Of a DNA stretch of 64,000 bases, positions 36,451 through 46,292 are shown piece by piece. Both the position numbers and the translations under genes were made by a program. The stretch's first letter is position 1, and the number at the start of each line of letters is the position of its first letter. This DNA is from Octadecabacter temperatus (GTDB lineage Bacteria > Pseudomonadota > Alphaproteobacteria > Rhodobacterales > Rhodobacteraceae): positions 1,364,001 through 1,428,000 of the forward strand of contig NZ_CP012160.1 of the NCBI RefSeq assembly GCF_001187845.1, given 5' to 3'. The notes below the pieces were generated by a model. The model saw only the letters and a list, made by a program, of their open reading frames with translations, was not told the origin of the DNA and did no database searches.

Positions 36451-36972
36451 ATGCTTTACGAATTGGACGGCGTATCGCCGGAAGTTCATAAGGGCGCGTG
36501 GATCGCACCCGGAACGCATCTGATCGGAAAGGTCAGCATCGCTGATTTGGCGTCCGTTTGGTTTGGCTCCACCCTGCGTGGTGACAACGAGCTGATCAGT
36601 GTCGGCCAAGGATCTAACGTTCAAGAAAACAGCGTCCTTCATACAGACATGGGCTTTCCGCTGACTATCGGCAGTAACTGCACCATCGGTCACAAGGCGA
36701 TGCTGCACGGGTGTACCATTGGCGACAATTCCCTGATCGGAATGGGCGCGACGGTGTTGAATGGCGCTGTGATTGGCAAAAACTGCCTGATCGGGGCAGG
36801 GGCGTTGATCACCGAAGGCAAAGTGATACCTGACGGATCGCTTGTTATGGGCATTGGCAAAATCGTGCGCGAATTGGACGATAAAGCGATAAACGGCCTC
36901 ACGCTATCAGCACTTGGATACCAACAAAATGCGGCACGGTTCCGCAAAGGTCTAAAAGAGATTCAATCATGA
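36451..36972 (+). CDS. gamma-type carbonic anhydrase family protein
   Basis: A 173-residue left-handed beta-helix protein with hexapeptide repeats. The three metal-binding histidines expected in this family are His64, His81 and His86 ([20 protein letters not shown]). Relatives are YrdA, PaaY and CaiE; many have little anhydrase activity. Its stop overlaps the start of the following PLP enzyme by four bases (ATGA), so both are co-translated. Confidence 0.88.
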   Translation: MLYELDGVSPEVHKGAWIAPGTHLIGKVSIADLASVWFGSTLRGDNELISVGQGSNVQENSVLHTDMGFPLTIGSNCTIGHKAMLHGCTIGDNSLIGMGATVLNGAVIGKNCLIGAGALITEGKVIPDGSLVMGIGKIVRELDDKAINGLTLSALGYQQNAARFRKGLKEIQS

Positions 36973-38150
36973 GCGATACACCCAAATCCCTATCCCGCCG
37001 TCCTGAATGGCCGACAAGCGTATCACGCCCCGTCGCGACGCCGCTTCAGCCAACAGTCGTCTATTCTTCACCGGACCCAAGTTCGCTTGATCAACAATAT
37101 GCGGACGGCAGCGGGTTCACCTATGCCCGTGAAGGCCACCCGAACGCAACGGTTCTGGCGCAAAAAATCGACATGCTCGAAGGTGTTACAGGCGGTATTG
37201 TGAACGGGTCCGGCATGGCGGCTGTGTCGGCGGTATTTCTGGGCATTCTGAAAGCTGGCGATCATGTCATTGGCGCGGATCAGCTGTACGGGCGTACTCT
37301 GCGGATGATGACGCAGGATTTGCCACGCTTTGGTGTGGAAACCACGTTGGCTGACCCAACCGACGCGGCCTCCTTTGAGGCTGCGATCAAACCGAACACA
37401 CGGATGATGGTTGTTGAAGTGGTTTCGAACCCGACGATCCGGATTGCCGACATGGAAGGCATCGCCAAAATCGCCAATGAGCGCGGTATTCTGTTGGTGG
37501 TCGACAACACCTTTACCACGCCGCGCAGCTATCTACCGTTTGAAAACGGCGCGGATATCGTTCTGCATTCGGTCACCAAGCTGCTTGCGGGCCATGCAGA
37601 TGCGACGCTGGGTTATGTGGTCGCCAAAGACCCTGAATTGATGGAACAAATCTACATCGCCAACACGACCTTTGGCTTTACGGCGAGCCCGTTTGATTGT
37701 TGGCTTGCCGAACGTGGCTTGCAGACGTTTGATCTGCGCTATGACCGCGCTGAGGCAACGGCGATTGAACTGGCTGCGGCGTTGGCCGATGTGAAAGGCG
37801 TGAAACGCGTCATTCATCCCAGCCGCGCTGATCACCCTGATCACAACCGTGGCCTTCAAATTCTGGGGGACCGTCCCGGCAATATGCTTAGCTTTGAAGT
37901 TGAAGGCGGGCGTGCCGCCGCAGACGCGTTGACCCGCGCTGCACCCGAATTGCCGTTCGCTCCGACCTTGGGGGATGTGGGGACGACCCTCAGCCACCCA
38001 GCGTCATCATCCCACCGCGCTCTGACACCTGAAGCGCGTGCAGACCTTGGCATGTCGGAAGGGTTCTTTCGGGTCTCGGTCGGGCTTGAGGAGCCGAAGT
38101 TGCTGATTGAAGAGATCAGCAATGCCATCGCCGAAAGCCAAAAAGCCTAA
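36969..38150 (+). CDS. PLP-dependent trans-sulfuration family enzyme
   Basis: A 393-residue fold-type I enzyme of the Cys/Met metabolism family. The PLP lysine is Lys204 in [20 protein letters not shown]; other marks are [40 protein letters not shown] and [21 protein letters not shown]. The family covers cystathionine beta- and gamma-lyases, methionine gamma-lyase and O-acetylhomoserine sulfhydrylase; the exact reaction cannot be fixed by eye. It lies 3 bases before phoR, so the cluster runs on. Confidence 0.85.
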   Translation: MSDTPKSLSRRPEWPTSVSRPVATPLQPTVVYSSPDPSSLDQQYADGSGFTYAREGHPNATVLAQKIDMLEGVTGGIVNGSGMAAVSAVFLGILKAGDHVIGADQLYGRTLRMMTQDLPRFGVETTLADPTDAASFEAAIKPNTRMMVVEVVSNPTIRIADMEGIAKIANERGILLVVDNTFTTPRSYLPFENGADIVLHSVTKLLAGHADATLGYVVAKDPELMEQIYIANTTFGFTASPFDCWLAERGLQTFDLRYDRAEATAIELAAALADVKGVKRVIHPSRADHPDHNRGLQILGDRPGNMLSFEVEGGRAAADALTRAAPELPFAPTLGDVGTTLSHPASSSHRALTPEARADLGMSEGFFRVSVGLEEPKLLIEEISNAIAESQKA

Positions 38151-38153
38151 AGT

Positions 38154-39212
38154 ATGTCTGACGCCAAATCCCTGATCCTTGCTCTGCCACACCCCACCAT
38201 TCTGGTCGGGCAGGATGAACGGATCATTGGAATTAACGAACCGGCCAAGCAGTTGGTTGGGATGGACTGTGAGGGGATGCCTTATATCACCGCGCTGCGC
38301 CAACCCGCGTTGCTAGATGCGGTAGAGGCCACTTTGAAGGACCACGCAGCGCGCACCACGACCTATCTTGGCAATGACGGTGTGCAAGGCACCACGTTTG
38401 AGGTTTCGGTGCGCTGCGCCGAAGTTTCCAGTGGCCTAGCTGTGGTCTTGTCCTACCAAGACCTCACAGCGCTTGAGCAAGCCGAGGACATGCGCCGCGA
38501 TTTTGTCGCTAATGTCAGCCATGAAATGCGAACACCGCTTACATCGCTGCAAGGGTTTATCGAAACGCTTCGTGGCCCCGCCAAGAACGACCCCGCCGCA
38601 ATTGAGCGTTTTCTAGGGATCATGGATCAAGAAGCAGGGCGCATGCACCGATTGGTTGAGGATCTGTTGTCGCTCAGCCGCGTTGAAAGCGATGTTCGCG
38701 TACGACCCACCACCGAGGTCCACTTGCAAAGGCTGGTCAACGAGGTCCTTGCCGCCCTAACGCCCGTCGCCGCTGCGAAGACGGTGACCCTTGTGCCGGA
38801 ATTGCCAGAGGAAGACATCGAAATCGTCGGAGACCGTGAACAGCTTTGGCAGGTTTTCAGCAATCTCATTGAAAACGCTATCAAATATGGCGTTGAGGGT
38901 GGTGAAGTCAAAATTTCAATGACGGGTCCCGAACATGAGCGCGCGATCATGCGAGACGGTGTGCAAATCACTGTGCGCGACAATGGAATCGGAATCCCAA
39001 GCCATGCCATCGCACGGCTCACAGAACGGTTTTACCGTGTAGATAGTCACAGAAGTCGCGAAGTCGGGGGAACGGGGCTTGGATTGGCCATCGTAAAACA
39101 CATTATTAACCGTCACAGAGGGCGGCTGCGCATTTCTAGCGTAATTGGCGAAGGCTCTGAATTTAAAGTAATTTTGCCCGTCGAGCGCAGACCGGCATCG
39201 CAACAAAGTTAA
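38154..39212 (+). CDS. phoR: phosphate-regulon histidine kinase PhoR, soluble form
   Basis: A 352-residue kinase that starts directly with a PAS domain (residues 5-105) and has no transmembrane segment. The H-box is FVANVSHEMRTPLTSLQGF with His123; the ATPase domain has FSNLIENAIKYG, VRDNGIGIP and VGGTGLGLAIVKHI. The location directly upstream of pstSCAB-phoU-phoB identifies it as PhoR. E. coli PhoR is membrane-anchored, so this one must contact PhoU/PstB from the cytosol. The Pho box begins 13 bases after its stop. Confidence 0.9.
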   Translation: MSDAKSLILALPHPTILVGQDERIIGINEPAKQLVGMDCEGMPYITALRQPALLDAVEATLKDHAARTTTYLGNDGVQGTTFEVSVRCAEVSSGLAVVLSYQDLTALEQAEDMRRDFVANVSHEMRTPLTSLQGFIETLRGPAKNDPAAIERFLGIMDQEAGRMHRLVEDLLSLSRVESDVRVRPTTEVHLQRLVNEVLAALTPVAAAKTVTLVPELPEEDIEIVGDREQLWQVFSNLIENAIKYGVEGGEVKISMTGPEHERAIMRDGVQITVRDNGIGIPSHAIARLTERFYRVDSHRSREVGGTGLGLAIVKHIINRHRGRLRISSVIGEGSEFKVILPVERRPASQQS

Positions 39213-39224
39213 CGTTGTTTAACG

Positions 39225-39253
39225 CTGTCATATTACTTTTACATTACTGTCAC
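39225..39253 (+). promoter_or_regulatory. tandem Pho box upstream of pstS
   Basis: Three 7-base half-sites at exact 11-base spacing: CTGTCAT (39225), CTTTTAC (39236) and CTGTCAC (39247), separated by ATTA each time. This matches the CTGTCAT-N4 repeat bound by phosphorylated PhoB. It lies 88 bases before the pstS ATG and should drive the pst operon under phosphate starvation. Confidence 0.9.
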
Positions 39254-39340
39254 AAAAGCTTTGTGGGGACACCGTAGTTCGTGCCTCAACGCCCCTCGGT
39301 TCGCGATGGGCGAGAGATGATGACAAACGTAGGAGTTACA

Positions 39341-40378
39341 ATGTCCGTTCTCAAATTGACTGCCTCAACGCTCGCGATCGCTGCGATCTCAGCAACATCC
39401 GCAACAGCACGTGAAAACGTCCAGATCGCTGGCTCGTCCACAGTGCTTCCATATGCATCCATCGTTGCTGAAGCATTCGGCGACAACACAGATTTCCCGA
39501 CACCAGTTGTTGAATCCGGTGGCTCTTCCGCTGGCCTTAAGCGCTTCTGTGAAGGCGTTGGCGAAAACACAATCGACATCGCAAACTCTTCCCGTCCAAT
39601 CCGTGACAGCGACATTGAGCTTTGCTTAGAAAACGGCGTGACTGACATCATCGAAGTTCGCATCGGTTATGACGGCATCGTGTTTGCATCCCAGATCGAC
39701 GGCCCTGCTTACACAGCGTTTGAACCTGCTGACATCTTCAACGCACTTGGCGCGACTGTACTGGTAGACGGCGAAGTTGTCGCGAACCCGCACACACAGT
39801 GGGCTGACTTCAACGCTGATCTGCCAGCTGACGACATCGTAGCCTTCATCCCGGGTACAAAGCACGGCACACGTGAAGTGTTCGAAGACAAAGTCCTGAT
39901 GGTTGGTTGTGAAACAACTGGCGCATTTGACGCTATGATGGCTGCTGGCATGTCCGAAGACGACGCTGAAGATGCATGCATCGAAGTGCGCGGCAACGGC
40001 ATCACAGTCGACATCGACGGTGACTACACAGAAACACTTGCTCGTATCGAAGCAAACCCGAACGGTATCGGTGTATTTGGTCTGGCGTTCTACGAGAACA
40101 ACACAGACAGCCTGAAAGTTGCGACAATGGGTGGCGTTGAGCCAACCACTGGAACAATCGCGGCAGGTGACTACCCAGTATCCCGCCCATTGTTCTTCTT
40201 CATCAAGCAGGCGCACATCGGTGTGATCCCTGGTGTGAAAGAATTCGCTCAGTTCTTCATCGCTGACGAAATCGCTGGCCCAGATGGTCCACTTGCACAG
40301 TACGGACTTGTGTCCGACCCTGAGCTTGCTGCAACGCAGGCCGCTGTTGAAGCAGAAGAAACACTGGACGTTAACTAA
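39341..40378 (+). CDS. pstS: phosphate ABC transporter substrate-binding protein
   Basis: A 345-residue periplasmic protein. Signal peptide residues 1-23 end at SATA before RENVQIAGSSTVLPYASI. Phosphate-binding segments of the PstS family are visible: IAGSSTVLPY, ESGGSSAGLKRFCEG and IANSSRPI. TAGGAG precedes ATG 39341; upstream in-frame starts are rejected because they would place sequence before the signal. The codon use is strongly biased, fitting high expression. It is the first gene of pstSCAB-phoU-phoB. Confidence 0.94.
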   Translation: MSVLKLTASTLAIAAISATSATARENVQIAGSSTVLPYASIVAEAFGDNTDFPTPVVESGGSSAGLKRFCEGVGENTIDIANSSRPIRDSDIELCLENGVTDIIEVRIGYDGIVFASQIDGPAYTAFEPADIFNALGATVLVDGEVVANPHTQWADFNADLPADDIVAFIPGTKHGTREVFEDKVLMVGCETTGAFDAMMAAGMSEDDAEDACIEVRGNGITVDIDGDYTETLARIEANPNGIGVFGLAFYENNTDSLKVATMGGVEPTTGTIAAGDYPVSRPLFFFIKQAHIGVIPGVKEFAQFFIADEIAGPDGPLAQYGLVSDPELAATQAAVEAEETLDVN

Positions 40379-40398
40379 AACGTCCTTATGACCTCTCG

Positions 40399-40420
40399 GG
40401 TGGCCCAACATCGGGCCACC
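40399..40420 (+). promoter_or_regulatory. intercistronic hairpin pstS-pstC
   Basis: A perfect 8-bp stem GGTGGCCC/GGGCCACC with a 6-base loop, 21 bases after the pstS stop and without a T-run. It probably protects the pstS message or partly attenuates the operon, so that more binding protein than permease is made. Confidence 0.7.
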
Positions 40421-40474
40421 TGAACAAACTTTGGGGCCGAAAGGCCACGCTTGCTGCTTGGGGGCACAACCGAA

Positions 40475-41956
40475 ATGTCATTGCTGCTAACTGTCAACTT
40501 GGTGCTCGCGCTTTGCGTCATTGGCTACATATTGGGGACGCGTCGCGCGCTGGGTTCAGCGGATGGCGATCAGAGGTTGCTCCACTCCCTAAAAGGATAT
40601 TACGGCCAGAACGTTGCACTTAGTGTTCTTGTACCGTCCGCGATTTTGCTGGCGATCTGGCTGATCGCGCAACCGCTTTTGATTAATCAATCCGTTGCTG
40701 GTCTGATTGCGGAACAAGACATCGCTGAAGGCGCGTCGAGCTCACTTATTATTCAAGATATGCGCCGCGTTGCTGACGGTCTGGATGTTGTCGTTCACGA
40801 AGGGGTTTTGGCCGACGCTGAGATCGCGGCACTTAACGCTGACACCACAAACGTTCGCGACTTGCTGGGCGATGTTGGCGTCGCGGTTGGCTCTGAGATC
40901 ACACAACAGACTTTGGACGGCGCACGTCATTACCGCACGTTAGCGCAGACCGGAAACTTATGGCGCGGTTTTGCGGTGCTTGCCGTAGCGCTTGCCGGTT
41001 TTGTGTTTGCTTTGCAGCGCACCCACAAAGATTTCCGCGCCCGCAACGTCGTTGAACGCGGTGTTTTGGTTCTGCTGTTTAGCGCGGCCTCTGTCGCGGT
41101 TCTAACAACAGTCGGCATCGTGTTGAGCCTGATCTTCAATACCATCAATTTCTTTGACGCGTTTCCCGCCGCCGACTTCTTCTTCGGCACCCGTTGGGAG
41201 CCGAGCTTTTCTGGGCGCGGCGGCGCATCGGACCTTGGGTTCTTGCCGCTGATCTGGGGCACCCTGTACATCTCGATCATCTCTTTGATCGTTGCCGTTC
41301 CGCTGGGCCTGTTTTCCGCGATTTACCTGTCTGAATATGCGTCTGACCGTGTACGCGCAGTTGCCAAGCCGATGTTGGAAATCCTCGCAGGGATCCCGAC
41401 CATTGTTTACGGGTTGTTCGCGCTGCTTACGGTTGGGCCGCTCTTGGTCAGTGCCTTTGGCAGCGGTGGTTTGTTCGGGGTGAACTGGATGTCGGGGGGA
41501 ACTGCTGCGATCACTGCGGGTTCTGTCATGGGCATCATGTTGATCCCGTTCGTGTCCTCGTTGTCTGACGACATCATCAATGCCGTCCCACAAGCAATGC
41601 GCGACGGGTCTTACGGGCTTGGTGCGACCCAATCTGAAACCATTCGTCAAGTGATCCTGCCCGCAGCCTTACCAGGCATCGTCGGTGCGATCCTTCTCGC
41701 CACGTCGCGGGCAATTGGTGAAACCATGATCGTGGTTCTTGGGGCAGGGGCTGCGGCCAGCCTGTCGCTCAACCCGTTCGAAGCTATGACAACCGTGACC
41801 GCCAAAATCGTCAGCCAGCTGACCGGTGACGGTGAGTTTAACAGCCCAGAAACGATGGTGGCTTTCGCGCTCGGGATGACCTTGTTTGTCATCACCCTGT
41901 GTTTGAACGTCTTCGCGCTTTATATCGTGCGCAAGTACCGGGAGCAGTACGACTGA
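40475..41956 (+). CDS. pstC: phosphate ABC transporter permease PstC
   Basis: A 493-residue inner-membrane permease, long for PstC because of an N-terminal extension with two membrane segments and a periplasmic stretch. The conserved C-terminal permease core shows ISLIVAVPLGLFSAIYLSEYA, ILAGIPTIVYGLFALLTVGP and the EAA-like loop ATQSETIRQVILPAALPGIVGAILLATSRAIGET. The start ATG 40475 is preferred to TTG 40451. Its stop overlaps the pstA start by one base (TGATG). Confidence 0.94.
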   Translation: MSLLLTVNLVLALCVIGYILGTRRALGSADGDQRLLHSLKGYYGQNVALSVLVPSAILLAIWLIAQPLLINQSVAGLIAEQDIAEGASSSLIIQDMRRVADGLDVVVHEGVLADAEIAALNADTTNVRDLLGDVGVAVGSEITQQTLDGARHYRTLAQTGNLWRGFAVLAVALAGFVFALQRTHKDFRARNVVERGVLVLLFSAASVAVLTTVGIVLSLIFNTINFFDAFPAADFFFGTRWEPSFSGRGGASDLGFLPLIWGTLYISIISLIVAVPLGLFSAIYLSEYASDRVRAVAKPMLEILAGIPTIVYGLFALLTVGPLLVSAFGSGGLFGVNWMSGGTAAITAGSVMGIMLIPFVSSLSDDIINAVPQAMRDGSYGLGATQSETIRQVILPAALPGIVGAILLATSRAIGETMIVVLGAGAAASLSLNPFEAMTTVTAKIVSQLTGDGEFNSPETMVAFALGMTLFVITLCLNVFALYIVRKYREQYD

Positions 41957-43263
41957 TGACTGACACATCCAAATTCACATCGTTGAAGGTGCAAGATCCG
42001 CGCACCAAGAAACGCAACGCCGCTGAAAAACGGTTCCGTGCCTATGGTATCGTCGCGATTGCGATTGGCGGGCTTTTCTTGGCCGCGCTGACATTCACGA
42101 TCGTAAAGTCCGGCCTTCCAGCTTTCACGCAATATGTGATGAAGCTGGAAGTCACGCTGAGCCAAGAACAGTTTGATGACGCCGAAAGCCAGCTGTTGAA
42201 GACAGCCGTTTATCGCGACATCTTTATCGATAACTTCTCTGAGCAACTGGACACCAACGGCGTTGAGGTTGAATACGACGCCGCTGCGCTAGAACGCTTG
42301 CTTGGCAAAGTTGGTGGCGATATCCGCGCCCATTACCGCGAAAACCCCAGCGACATTGGCCAACCGACCACATTTCAGCTTCAACTGTCATCACGGGTTG
42401 AAGGCTACTTTCGCGGACGTGTGACACGCGACACGTTGGTCGACAGCCGCTTCCTTGAGAAAGCAGACCTCGATATCGTTGACGTGCTGCGCGATGCCGG
42501 TTTGATGACAGGGCGTTTCAACTGGGCGTTCCTGACCGGCAAGGACTCTGGCGTGGATAACCCAGGTGGAGCGGGGATCGGGGCCTCTGTGATTGGCTCG
42601 TTCTTTATGATGTTGGTGGTTCTCTTCCTAAGCCTGCCAATCGGTGTCGCCGCGTCGATCTACCTTGAAGAATTCGCACCAAAGAACCGTTTCACAGACT
42701 TGGTTGAGGTCAATATCTCTAACCTCGCGGCGGTGCCATCCATCGTGTTTGGTATCTTGGGCCTGTCTGTCTTCATTCAGTACATGCACCTCCCGCAATC
42801 CGCGCCACTGGTCGGGGGCTTGGTTCTGACGTTGATGACATTGCCAACGATCATCATCTCGACCCGTGCATCCCTGAAGTCCGTGCCGCCCTCCATCCGC
42901 GACGCGGCACTGGGCATCGGCGCATCCAAAATGCAATCCGTAACCCACCATGTGCTACCACTGGCGATGCCGGGCATCCTGACGGGGACAATCATCGGCC
43001 TTGCGCAGGCTTTGGGCGAAACCGCACCACTGCTATTAATCGGGATGGTCGGGTTTGTTGCACGCGAATACCCAGACGGTATCGCATCCGGTTTCTTGGA
43101 CCCGAATTCGGCCATGCCCGCCCAAATTTACACATGGGCCGCACGTGCTGACGTAGGCTTTTATGAGAAAGCATGGGGCGGGATTATCGTGCTGCTGGTG
43201 TTCTTGTTGTTGATGAACGCCATCGCCATCTTACTGCGCAAAAAATTCGAGCGTCGGTGGTAG
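41956..43263 (+). CDS. pstA: phosphate ABC transporter permease PstA
   Basis: A 435-residue inner-membrane permease with an N-terminal extension of about 180 residues (one membrane helix and a periplasmic part). The core includes [39 protein letters not shown] and the EAA loop [42 protein letters not shown] 41956 is coupled with the pstC stop; a more upstream start at 41899 would be inside pstC. Confidence 0.94.
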   Translation: MTDTSKFTSLKVQDPRTKKRNAAEKRFRAYGIVAIAIGGLFLAALTFTIVKSGLPAFTQYVMKLEVTLSQEQFDDAESQLLKTAVYRDIFIDNFSEQLDTNGVEVEYDAAALERLLGKVGGDIRAHYRENPSDIGQPTTFQLQLSSRVEGYFRGRVTRDTLVDSRFLEKADLDIVDVLRDAGLMTGRFNWAFLTGKDSGVDNPGGAGIGASVIGSFFMMLVVLFLSLPIGVAASIYLEEFAPKNRFTDLVEVNISNLAAVPSIVFGILGLSVFIQYMHLPQSAPLVGGLVLTLMTLPTIIISTRASLKSVPPSIRDAALGIGASKMQSVTHHVLPLAMPGILTGTIIGLAQALGETAPLLLIGMVGFVAREYPDGIASGFLDPNSAMPAQIYTWAARADVGFYEKAWGGIIVLLVFLLLMNAIAILLRKKFERRW

Positions 43264-43265
43264 AT

Positions 43266-44075
43266 ATGAAAGATACGAACGTGACAGATACGAACGTGAA
43301 GGACACGGACCTAATGACCGACTACAAAATCTCTGCCAAAGGTGTGCAGGTCTATTATGGCGACAACCACGCCATCAAGGACGTGAATGTCGACATCGAC
43401 GACAAGACTGTGACCGCGTTCATTGGCCCGTCTGGCTGTGGCAAGTCTACGTTCTTGCGATGCCTGAACCGGATGAACGACACGATTGATATCTGCCGCG
43501 TTGAGGGCGACATTCTGCTTGATGGCGAAGACATCTATGATCCCGCCGTTGACCCTGTGCAGCTTCGCGCCAAGGTCGGGATGGTGTTTCAAAAACCAAA
43601 CCCGTTCCCGAAATCGATCTATGACAACGTGGCTTACGGTCCGAAAATCCACGGTTTGGCCCGTAACAAGGCCGAGCTTGATGAGATCGTTGAGCAATCC
43701 TTGTGCAAAGCGGCGCTTTGGACGGAAGCGAAAGATCGCCTTCATTCACCAGGGACTGGACTGTCCGGCGGCCAACAGCAACGCCTGTGTATCGCGCGCG
43801 CGATTGCCACGGCCCCAGAAGTCTTGCTGATGGATGAACCCTGTTCTGCGCTTGACCCAATCGCCACGGCCCAAGTCGAAGAACTGATCGACGAGTTGCG
43901 CCAAAGCTTTAGCGTTGTGATCGTGACCCACTCGATGCAGCAAGCCGCGCGTGTGAGCCAGAAAACAGCCTTCTTCCACCTCGGCAATCTGGTTGAATTC
44001 GACGAAACGGATAAGATTTTCACCAACCCCGAAGATCCACGCACAGAGAGCTATATCTCTGGTCGGATCGGGTAA
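43266..44075 (+). CDS. pstB: phosphate ABC transporter ATP-binding protein
   Basis: A 269-residue ATPase. Walker A is GPSGCGKST, the signature motif is [16 protein letters not shown] and Walker B is [16 protein letters not shown], followed by the His-loop [13 protein letters not shown]. PstB powers phosphate uptake and takes part in PhoR signalling with PhoU. ATG 43266, 3 bases after pstA, puts a short repeated DTNV stretch at the N-terminus; ATG 43314 (MTDYKIS) would give the standard-length 253-residue protein. Confidence 0.95.
   Translation: MKDTNVTDTNVKDTDLMTDYKISAKGVQVYYGDNHAIKDVNVDIDDKTVTAFIGPSGCGKSTFLRCLNRMNDTIDICRVEGDILLDGEDIYDPAVDPVQLRAKVGMVFQKPNPFPKSIYDNVAYGPKIHGLARNKAELDEIVEQSLCKAALWTEAKDRLHSPGTGLSGGQQQRLCIARAIATAPEVLLMDEPCSALDPIATAQVEELIDELRQSFSVVIVTHSMQQAARVSQKTAFFHLGNLVEFDETDKIFTNPEDPRTESYISGRIG
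43272..43301 (+). repeat. 15-base tandem repeat at the start of pstB
   Basis: GATACGAACGTGACA is followed at once by a near-identical copy GATACGAACGTGAAG, in frame, encoding [11 protein letters not shown] partial third unit (GACACGGAC) follows. This looks like a recent small duplication in a non-essential N-terminal extension. Confidence 0.7.
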
Positions 44076-44085
44076 GGAGAGCGAC

Positions 44086-44790
44086 ATGAACGAACATATT
44101 TCATCTGCGTACGACCGCGATCTTGAGCAAATTCAAACGCTTATCATGAAGATGGGTGGCATGGTTGAACATGCCATCCTTGAGAGCGCAAAGGCGCTTG
44201 AGGTGCGTGATATTGAGCGTGCCGAAGTGGTGCGAAAGGATGACAAGGCAATTGATGCCCTTGAAGAACAGATCAACGAAGCTGCGGCACGCACGATTGC
44301 GTTGCGCGCGCCCGTTTCCAAAGATTTGCGCACATTGCTGTCCGTTTTGAAGCTGTCCGCGTCGCTGGAACGAGTCGGGGACTACGCCAAGAACATCGCC
44401 AAACGTACACCGATCCTTGCCGATCTAAAGCCGATCAGCGGTGCTGACTCAGCGCTGCGCCGCATGTCCAAAGAAGTGCAATCCATGCTGGGTGACGCGC
44501 TGGATGCTTACGTTCGCAACGATGTTGAACTGGCCGAAAGCGTGCGCCAACGCGATCTGGACGTGGATCAGATGTACAACGCGCTGTTCCGCGAATTCCT
44601 GACGTTCATGATGGAAGACCCGCGCAACATTTCCGCCTGTATGCATATGCATTTCATCGCCAAGAACGTTGAACGCATGGGTGATCTGGTCACTAATATG
44701 GCTGAGCAGGTGATCTACATGGTCAAAGGCGAAATGCCCGAAGACGAACGTCCAAAAATGAGCAGCACAATCGCGGCAGAAGAGATCTAA
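44086..44790 (+). CDS. phoU: phosphate signalling protein PhoU
   Basis: A 234-residue cytosolic protein of two three-helix bundles, typical for PhoU. Each repeat has the metal-binding E-x-x-x-D pattern: RDIERAEVVRKDDKAIDALEEQINEAA in the first, and DVELAESVRQRDLDVDQMYNALFREFL in the second. It links the PstSCAB transporter with PhoR and suppresses PhoB activation when phosphate is ample. GGAGAG precedes ATG 44086. It lies 10 bases after pstB and 2 before phoB. Confidence 0.95.
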   Translation: MNEHISSAYDRDLEQIQTLIMKMGGMVEHAILESAKALEVRDIERAEVVRKDDKAIDALEEQINEAAARTIALRAPVSKDLRTLLSVLKLSASLERVGDYAKNIAKRTPILADLKPISGADSALRRMSKEVQSMLGDALDAYVRNDVELAESVRQRDLDVDQMYNALFREFLTFMMEDPRNISACMHMHFIAKNVERMGDLVTNMAEQVIYMVKGEMPEDERPKMSSTIAAEEI

Positions 44791-44792
44791 CC

Positions 44793-45476
44793 ATGTCGCA
44801 GCCTCATGTCCTCATTGTCGAAGACGAACCTGCACAGCGCGAAGTTCTTAGCTATAACCTAAGTGCTGAGGGTTACCGCGTCAGCACTGCGGCCGATGGT
44901 GAGCAAGGGCTTTTGGCGGTTGAAGAAGACGCGCCTGATATGATCGTGTTGGATTGGATGCTGCCCCATATATCGGGCATCGAAATCTGCCGGCAGCTCA
45001 AGTCTCGAAGTGATACGCGCAACATTCCGATCATCATGCTGTCTGCACGATCCGAAGAAGTCGACAAGGTACGCGGCCTTGAAACTGGCGCAGATGATTA
45101 TGTGGTCAAACCTTACACTGTCGCCGAGCTCATGGCACGCGTGCGCACCCAGTTACGCCGCGTTCGCCCCAGCACTGTAGGTCAGGTTCTAGAGTTTGAG
45201 GACATCACGCTAGACAGTGAAACCCACCGCGTTATGCGGAGCGAGGCTGAACTCAAACTCGGCCCGACTGAATTTCGTCTACTGGCGACATTTATGGAAA
45301 ACCCAGGCCGTGTCTGGAGCCGCGACTTGCTGTTGGATCGTGTTTGGGGGCGTGACATCTACGTTGATACGCGCACTGTTGATGTTCACATCGGACGACT
45401 TCGCAAAATCCTAACGAGCAATGGTGGAGCGGACCCTGTACGCACCGTGCGCGGCGCAGGCTATGCGCTAGGCTAA
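44793..45476 (+). CDS. phoB: phosphate response regulator PhoB
   Basis: A 227-residue OmpR-type regulator. The receiver has Glu10/Asp11, the phosphorylated Asp54 (IVLDWMLP) and the Lys of VVKPY. The C-terminal winged helix includes LKLGPTEFRLLATFMENPGRVWSRDLLLDRVWG and TVDVHIGRLRKIL. It binds Pho boxes such as the one at 39225 and therefore probably activates its own operon. It is the last gene of the phosphate cluster and converges with potI after 3 bases. Confidence 0.96.
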   Translation: MSQPHVLIVEDEPAQREVLSYNLSAEGYRVSTAADGEQGLLAVEEDAPDMIVLDWMLPHISGIEICRQLKSRSDTRNIPIIMLSARSEEVDKVRGLETGADDYVVKPYTVAELMARVRTQLRRVRPSTVGQVLEFEDITLDSETHRVMRSEAELKLGPTEFRLLATFMENPGRVWSRDLLLDRVWGRDIYVDTRTVDVHIGRLRKILTSNGGADPVRTVRGAGYALG

Positions 45477-45479
45477 CAC

Positions 45480-46292
45480 TTACTGTTCAGCTTTCCGTTC
45501 ATCCGCTTTCGCCTTGATCGCCATACTGCGCGACACAAGCGAGGCGGATATCACTCCAACCGTTACCAGCAAGATCATAATCGTCGATAGCGCGTTTATC
45601 TCTGGCGTCACGCCAAGGCGCACGGCGCTGAAAATCTTGATCGGTAATGTGGTTGATGACGGGCCAGAGGTGAATGTTGCAATCACCAGATCATCCAACG
45701 ACAGCGTAAACGCCAGCAGCCAGCCTGAAATCACCGCAGGGAAGATGATCGGCAGCGTAACAGAGCGGAACGCATCGAACGGCGTACACCCAAGATCGAG
45801 CGCTGCTTCCTCTAAGGCATTGTCAAAGCTCACCAGACGCGATGTGACAACGACCGAGACATAGCACATTGCAAACGTCGTGTGGGCCAGCACGATCGTC
45901 AAGATTCCGCGGTTCACGTCAACAGCGATGAAAAACAACAGCAAAGATAGACCAGTGATGACTTCGGGCATCACGAGCGGGGCGTAGATCATGCCGCTGA
46001 ACAATCCGCGCCCGCGAAAACGCCCTGCGCGAACCATGATGTAGGCCGCCATAGTGCCAAGGATTGTGGCCAAGGAAGACGACCAGAACGCCACTTTGAT
46101 CGTAACCCACGCGGCATCAAGAAATGCCTCGTTTTGCATCAGCTCTCCGTACCATTTGGTGGAAAAGCCGGCCCAAACCGTGACCAAACGAGACTCGTTA
46201 AAGCTGTAGATGATCAACATCAGCATCGGCAGGTAAAGGAACGCAAACCCGAATGTCAGGGATGTGGCGTTGAACCAAGAAAACCGTCTCAT
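45480..46292 (-). CDS. potI: putrescine/spermidine ABC transporter permease PotI
   Basis: A 270-residue inner-membrane permease with about six helices. It starts near FGFAFLYLPMLMLIIYSFNESR, typical for PotC/PotI, and has the EAA loop ALEEAALDLGCTPFDAFRSVTLPIIFPAVISGWLLAF that contacts the ATPase. It is the last gene of potFGHI and overlaps potH by four bases (ATGA). Confidence 0.93.
   Translation of the reverse strand: MRRFSWFNATSLTFGFAFLYLPMLMLIIYSFNESRLVTVWAGFSTKWYGELMQNEAFLDAAWVTIKVAFWSSSLATILGTMAAYIMVRAGRFRGRGLFSGMIYAPLVMPEVITGLSLLLFFIAVDVNRGILTIVLAHTTFAMCYVSVVVTSRLVSFDNALEEAALDLGCTPFDAFRSVTLPIIFPAVISGWLLAFTLSLDDLVIATFTSGPSSTTLPIKIFSAVRLGVTPEINALSTIMILLVTVGVISASLVSRSMAIKAKADERKAEQ

Noticed and set aside
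39626..40411. 261-codon minus-strand frame opposite pstS
   Set aside because: It is very rich in Cys and Val and has no family features; it is a by-product of the strong codon bias of pstS.
43272..43301. CRISPR or regulatory direct repeats in pstB
   Set aside because: Only two short contiguous in-frame units without spacers; a simple coding duplication explains them.
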